Shown here: piece by piece, positions 63,123-64,000 of the stretch | How positions within the stretch are numbered: position 1 is the stretch's first letter | Layout of the letters: each line of letters opens with the position of its first letter | DNA from: Paenibacillus sp. FSL H8-0079 | GTDB lineage: Bacteria; Bacillota; Bacilli; Paenibacillales; Paenibacillaceae | DNA: 64,000 nt | NCBI RefSeq assembly: GCF_037991315.1 | Contig: NZ_CP150300.1 | Location: 6,510,001-6,574,000, forward strand | Direction: 5' to 3' | Made by a program: the position numbers and the translations under genes | Notes under the pieces: model-generated | The model's database searches: none | What the model was told of the DNA's origin: nothing | What the model saw: only the letters and a program-made list of their open reading frames with translations

Positions 63123-64000
63123 TCAAATATTCGAATTTTTCCATTGTTGGTACCATAACTCGACTTCCAGGCCAGGACGTATGCCCGCCTCTTGTTCTAA
63201 CGCAGTAACTAACTGATTATATTGAGCAATCACAGGATCTTTGTTGCCTAATCGATCATAGGTCTTCATTAACGCCAGTCCAACTTGCTCCAATGAAGGC
63301 TCGAATTGCTGTACCCGATGATATAATGTGAGTGCTTCCGTGTGCTGTCCCAGTTCAATATAGTATTGTGCAAGCTGCATGGCGTGGTTACGCCAAAGGG
63401 CATGCAAGCGCTGACGCTCCAGCTCAGCCCATACGTAATCATCCTCACCATAATATTTACCTTCATATTGATCTGAAGTCTGCCGATGTTCAACTATTGT
63501 AGACGAGGATAACAGAGACAATTGGTTAAGACGACTTTCCCATTCTTCCACATCAACCCTGAATTCTCCTGTTTCCAATAGATAACCAAACTGTTGATAA
63601 CGAATGACCATCTTGTCCTCGCCCATGAATTCGTTCATCATGCTGCGTAAGCGATGGATCCCACTGTGCAGATTGGATATACCTCTCCGCTCATCCAACT
63701 CTGGCCACAACAGTTCAAGTAGCGTATCCCGCTTAATCGGTTTGTTCCGATGGTGGAGCAAATAGGCGAATAACTCTCTAATCTTGGTTGTTCTGAACTT
63801 CATATGTTTTGGCGGCTCATTTGGGTGCACTTGGACTTGGAGCATCCCCAGACAACGAATCAACATGGATGGCCCTTCTGCTATATTCAGACTTGCTGAC
63901 ACCGTTCGGCGTTGATACATCTTCATCGTTTTTTCCAAACGGTCACGTGTTACAGGCTTCATGATATAGTCGAGCACTTCAAGCCCATAGGCCGTCAGTG
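63123..64000 (-). CDS. Response regulator with SARP-like output, 5'-truncated by the window
   Basis: The frame is open to the window end; 291 residues are seen. It begins in the last third of a receiver domain (LTAYGLEVLDYIMKPVTRDRLEKT, with the conserved lysine), then a winged helix (about 45-130; FRTTKIRELFAYLLHHRNKPIKRDTLLELLWPELDERRGISNLHSGIHRLRSMM) and a BTAD-type helical domain to the end. It is clearly homologous to the regulator at 49055-50212. The phospho-acceptor Asp lies outside the window. Candidate activator of the SLH gene downstream through the 11-base repeats at 63035-63056. Confidence 0.87.
   Translation of the reverse strand, partial: LTAYGLEVLDYIMKPVTRDRLEKTMKMYQRRTVSASLNIAEGPSMLIRCLGMLQVQVHPNEPPKHMKFRTTKIRELFAYLLHHRNKPIKRDTLLELLWPELDERRGISNLHSGIHRLRSMMNEFMGEDKMVIRYQQFGYLLETGEFRVDVEEWESRLNQLSLLSSSTIVEHRQTSDQYEGKYYGEDDYVWAELERQRLHALWRNHAMQLAQYYIELGQHTEALTLYHRVQQFEPSLEQVGLALMKTYDRLGNKDPVIAQYNQLVTALEQEAGIRPGLEVELWYQQWKNSNI

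Overview
The window reads as chromosomal DNA of a Gram-positive, spore-former-type Bacillota, most like Paenibacillus. Signs are lipoproteins with LxxC lipoboxes, three S-layer-homology (SLH) surface proteins, strong AGGAGG ribosome sites with many GTG/TTG starts, B. subtilis-type regulators (Fur, GlnR/TnrA, CcpA and PhoP-like sites), a YxiN/DbpA helicase, GlnK-GlnL, 7TMR-DISM kinases and secreted plant-cell-wall enzymes. Genus is an inference; there is no rRNA, and no tRNA, insertion sequence, prophage or CRISPR array was seen.

Layout. 1-7.7 kb: end of a stalk-domain protein, a cytoplasmic GH30 enzyme, an MFS exporter, then a Fur-boxed siderophore locus (AraC/receptor fusion regulator divergent from a receptor lipoprotein and a FAD reductase). 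7.8-19.7 kb: GH10 xylanase (CcpA site), secreted 5'-nucleotidase (PhoP-like repeats), two small lipoproteins, DbpA-type helicase, an SLH protein with a 42-unit hexanucleotide tract, a GH43-CBM32-AbfB exo-galactanase, and a flavin reductase/HxlR pair. 19.7-31.5 kb: a 2368-residue SLH adhesin, a solitary MinD-like ATPase, and an OmpR-type response regulator with its 7TM sensor kinase. 31.7-37.7 kb: small metabolic and regulatory genes (lipoprotein, GNAT, SDR, WYL regulator/DHFR-like pair, CE2-type esterase). 37.8-40.9 kb: Fur-boxed siderophore receptor plus two permeases without an ATPase. 41-45.8 kb: polar amino acid ABC transporter next to GlnK-GlnL, both preceded by perfect GlnR/TnrA boxes. 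45.9-50.2 kb: a response regulator with SARP-like output and a hybrid kinase carrying two kinase cores. 50.3-64 kb: DinB, SUKH-TPR, rhamnogalacturonan lyase (CcpA site), a large TerD-like protein, an isochorismatase-fold/TetR pair with two operators, an unrecognised protein, a 1266-residue SLH protein, and the end of a second SARP-like regulator.

Most interesting result. Three promoters share one architecture: a direct/inverted repeat TTAAAG-N5-TTTAAG-like box, then exactly 24 bases, then an extended -10 (TGATAAAAT or TGATACTAT). They precede the hexanucleotide-repeat SLH gene, the giant SLH adhesin gene and the orphan MinD-like ATPase gene. The OmpR-type two-component system encoded alongside is the obvious candidate regulator. 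This would make a self-contained module: membrane sensor, regulator, a membrane-positioning ATPase and two cell-surface proteins.

Start codons were moved from the longest frame wherever a Shine-Dalgarno sequence, or an operator overlapping the longer start, pointed to a different one; each such case is stated.
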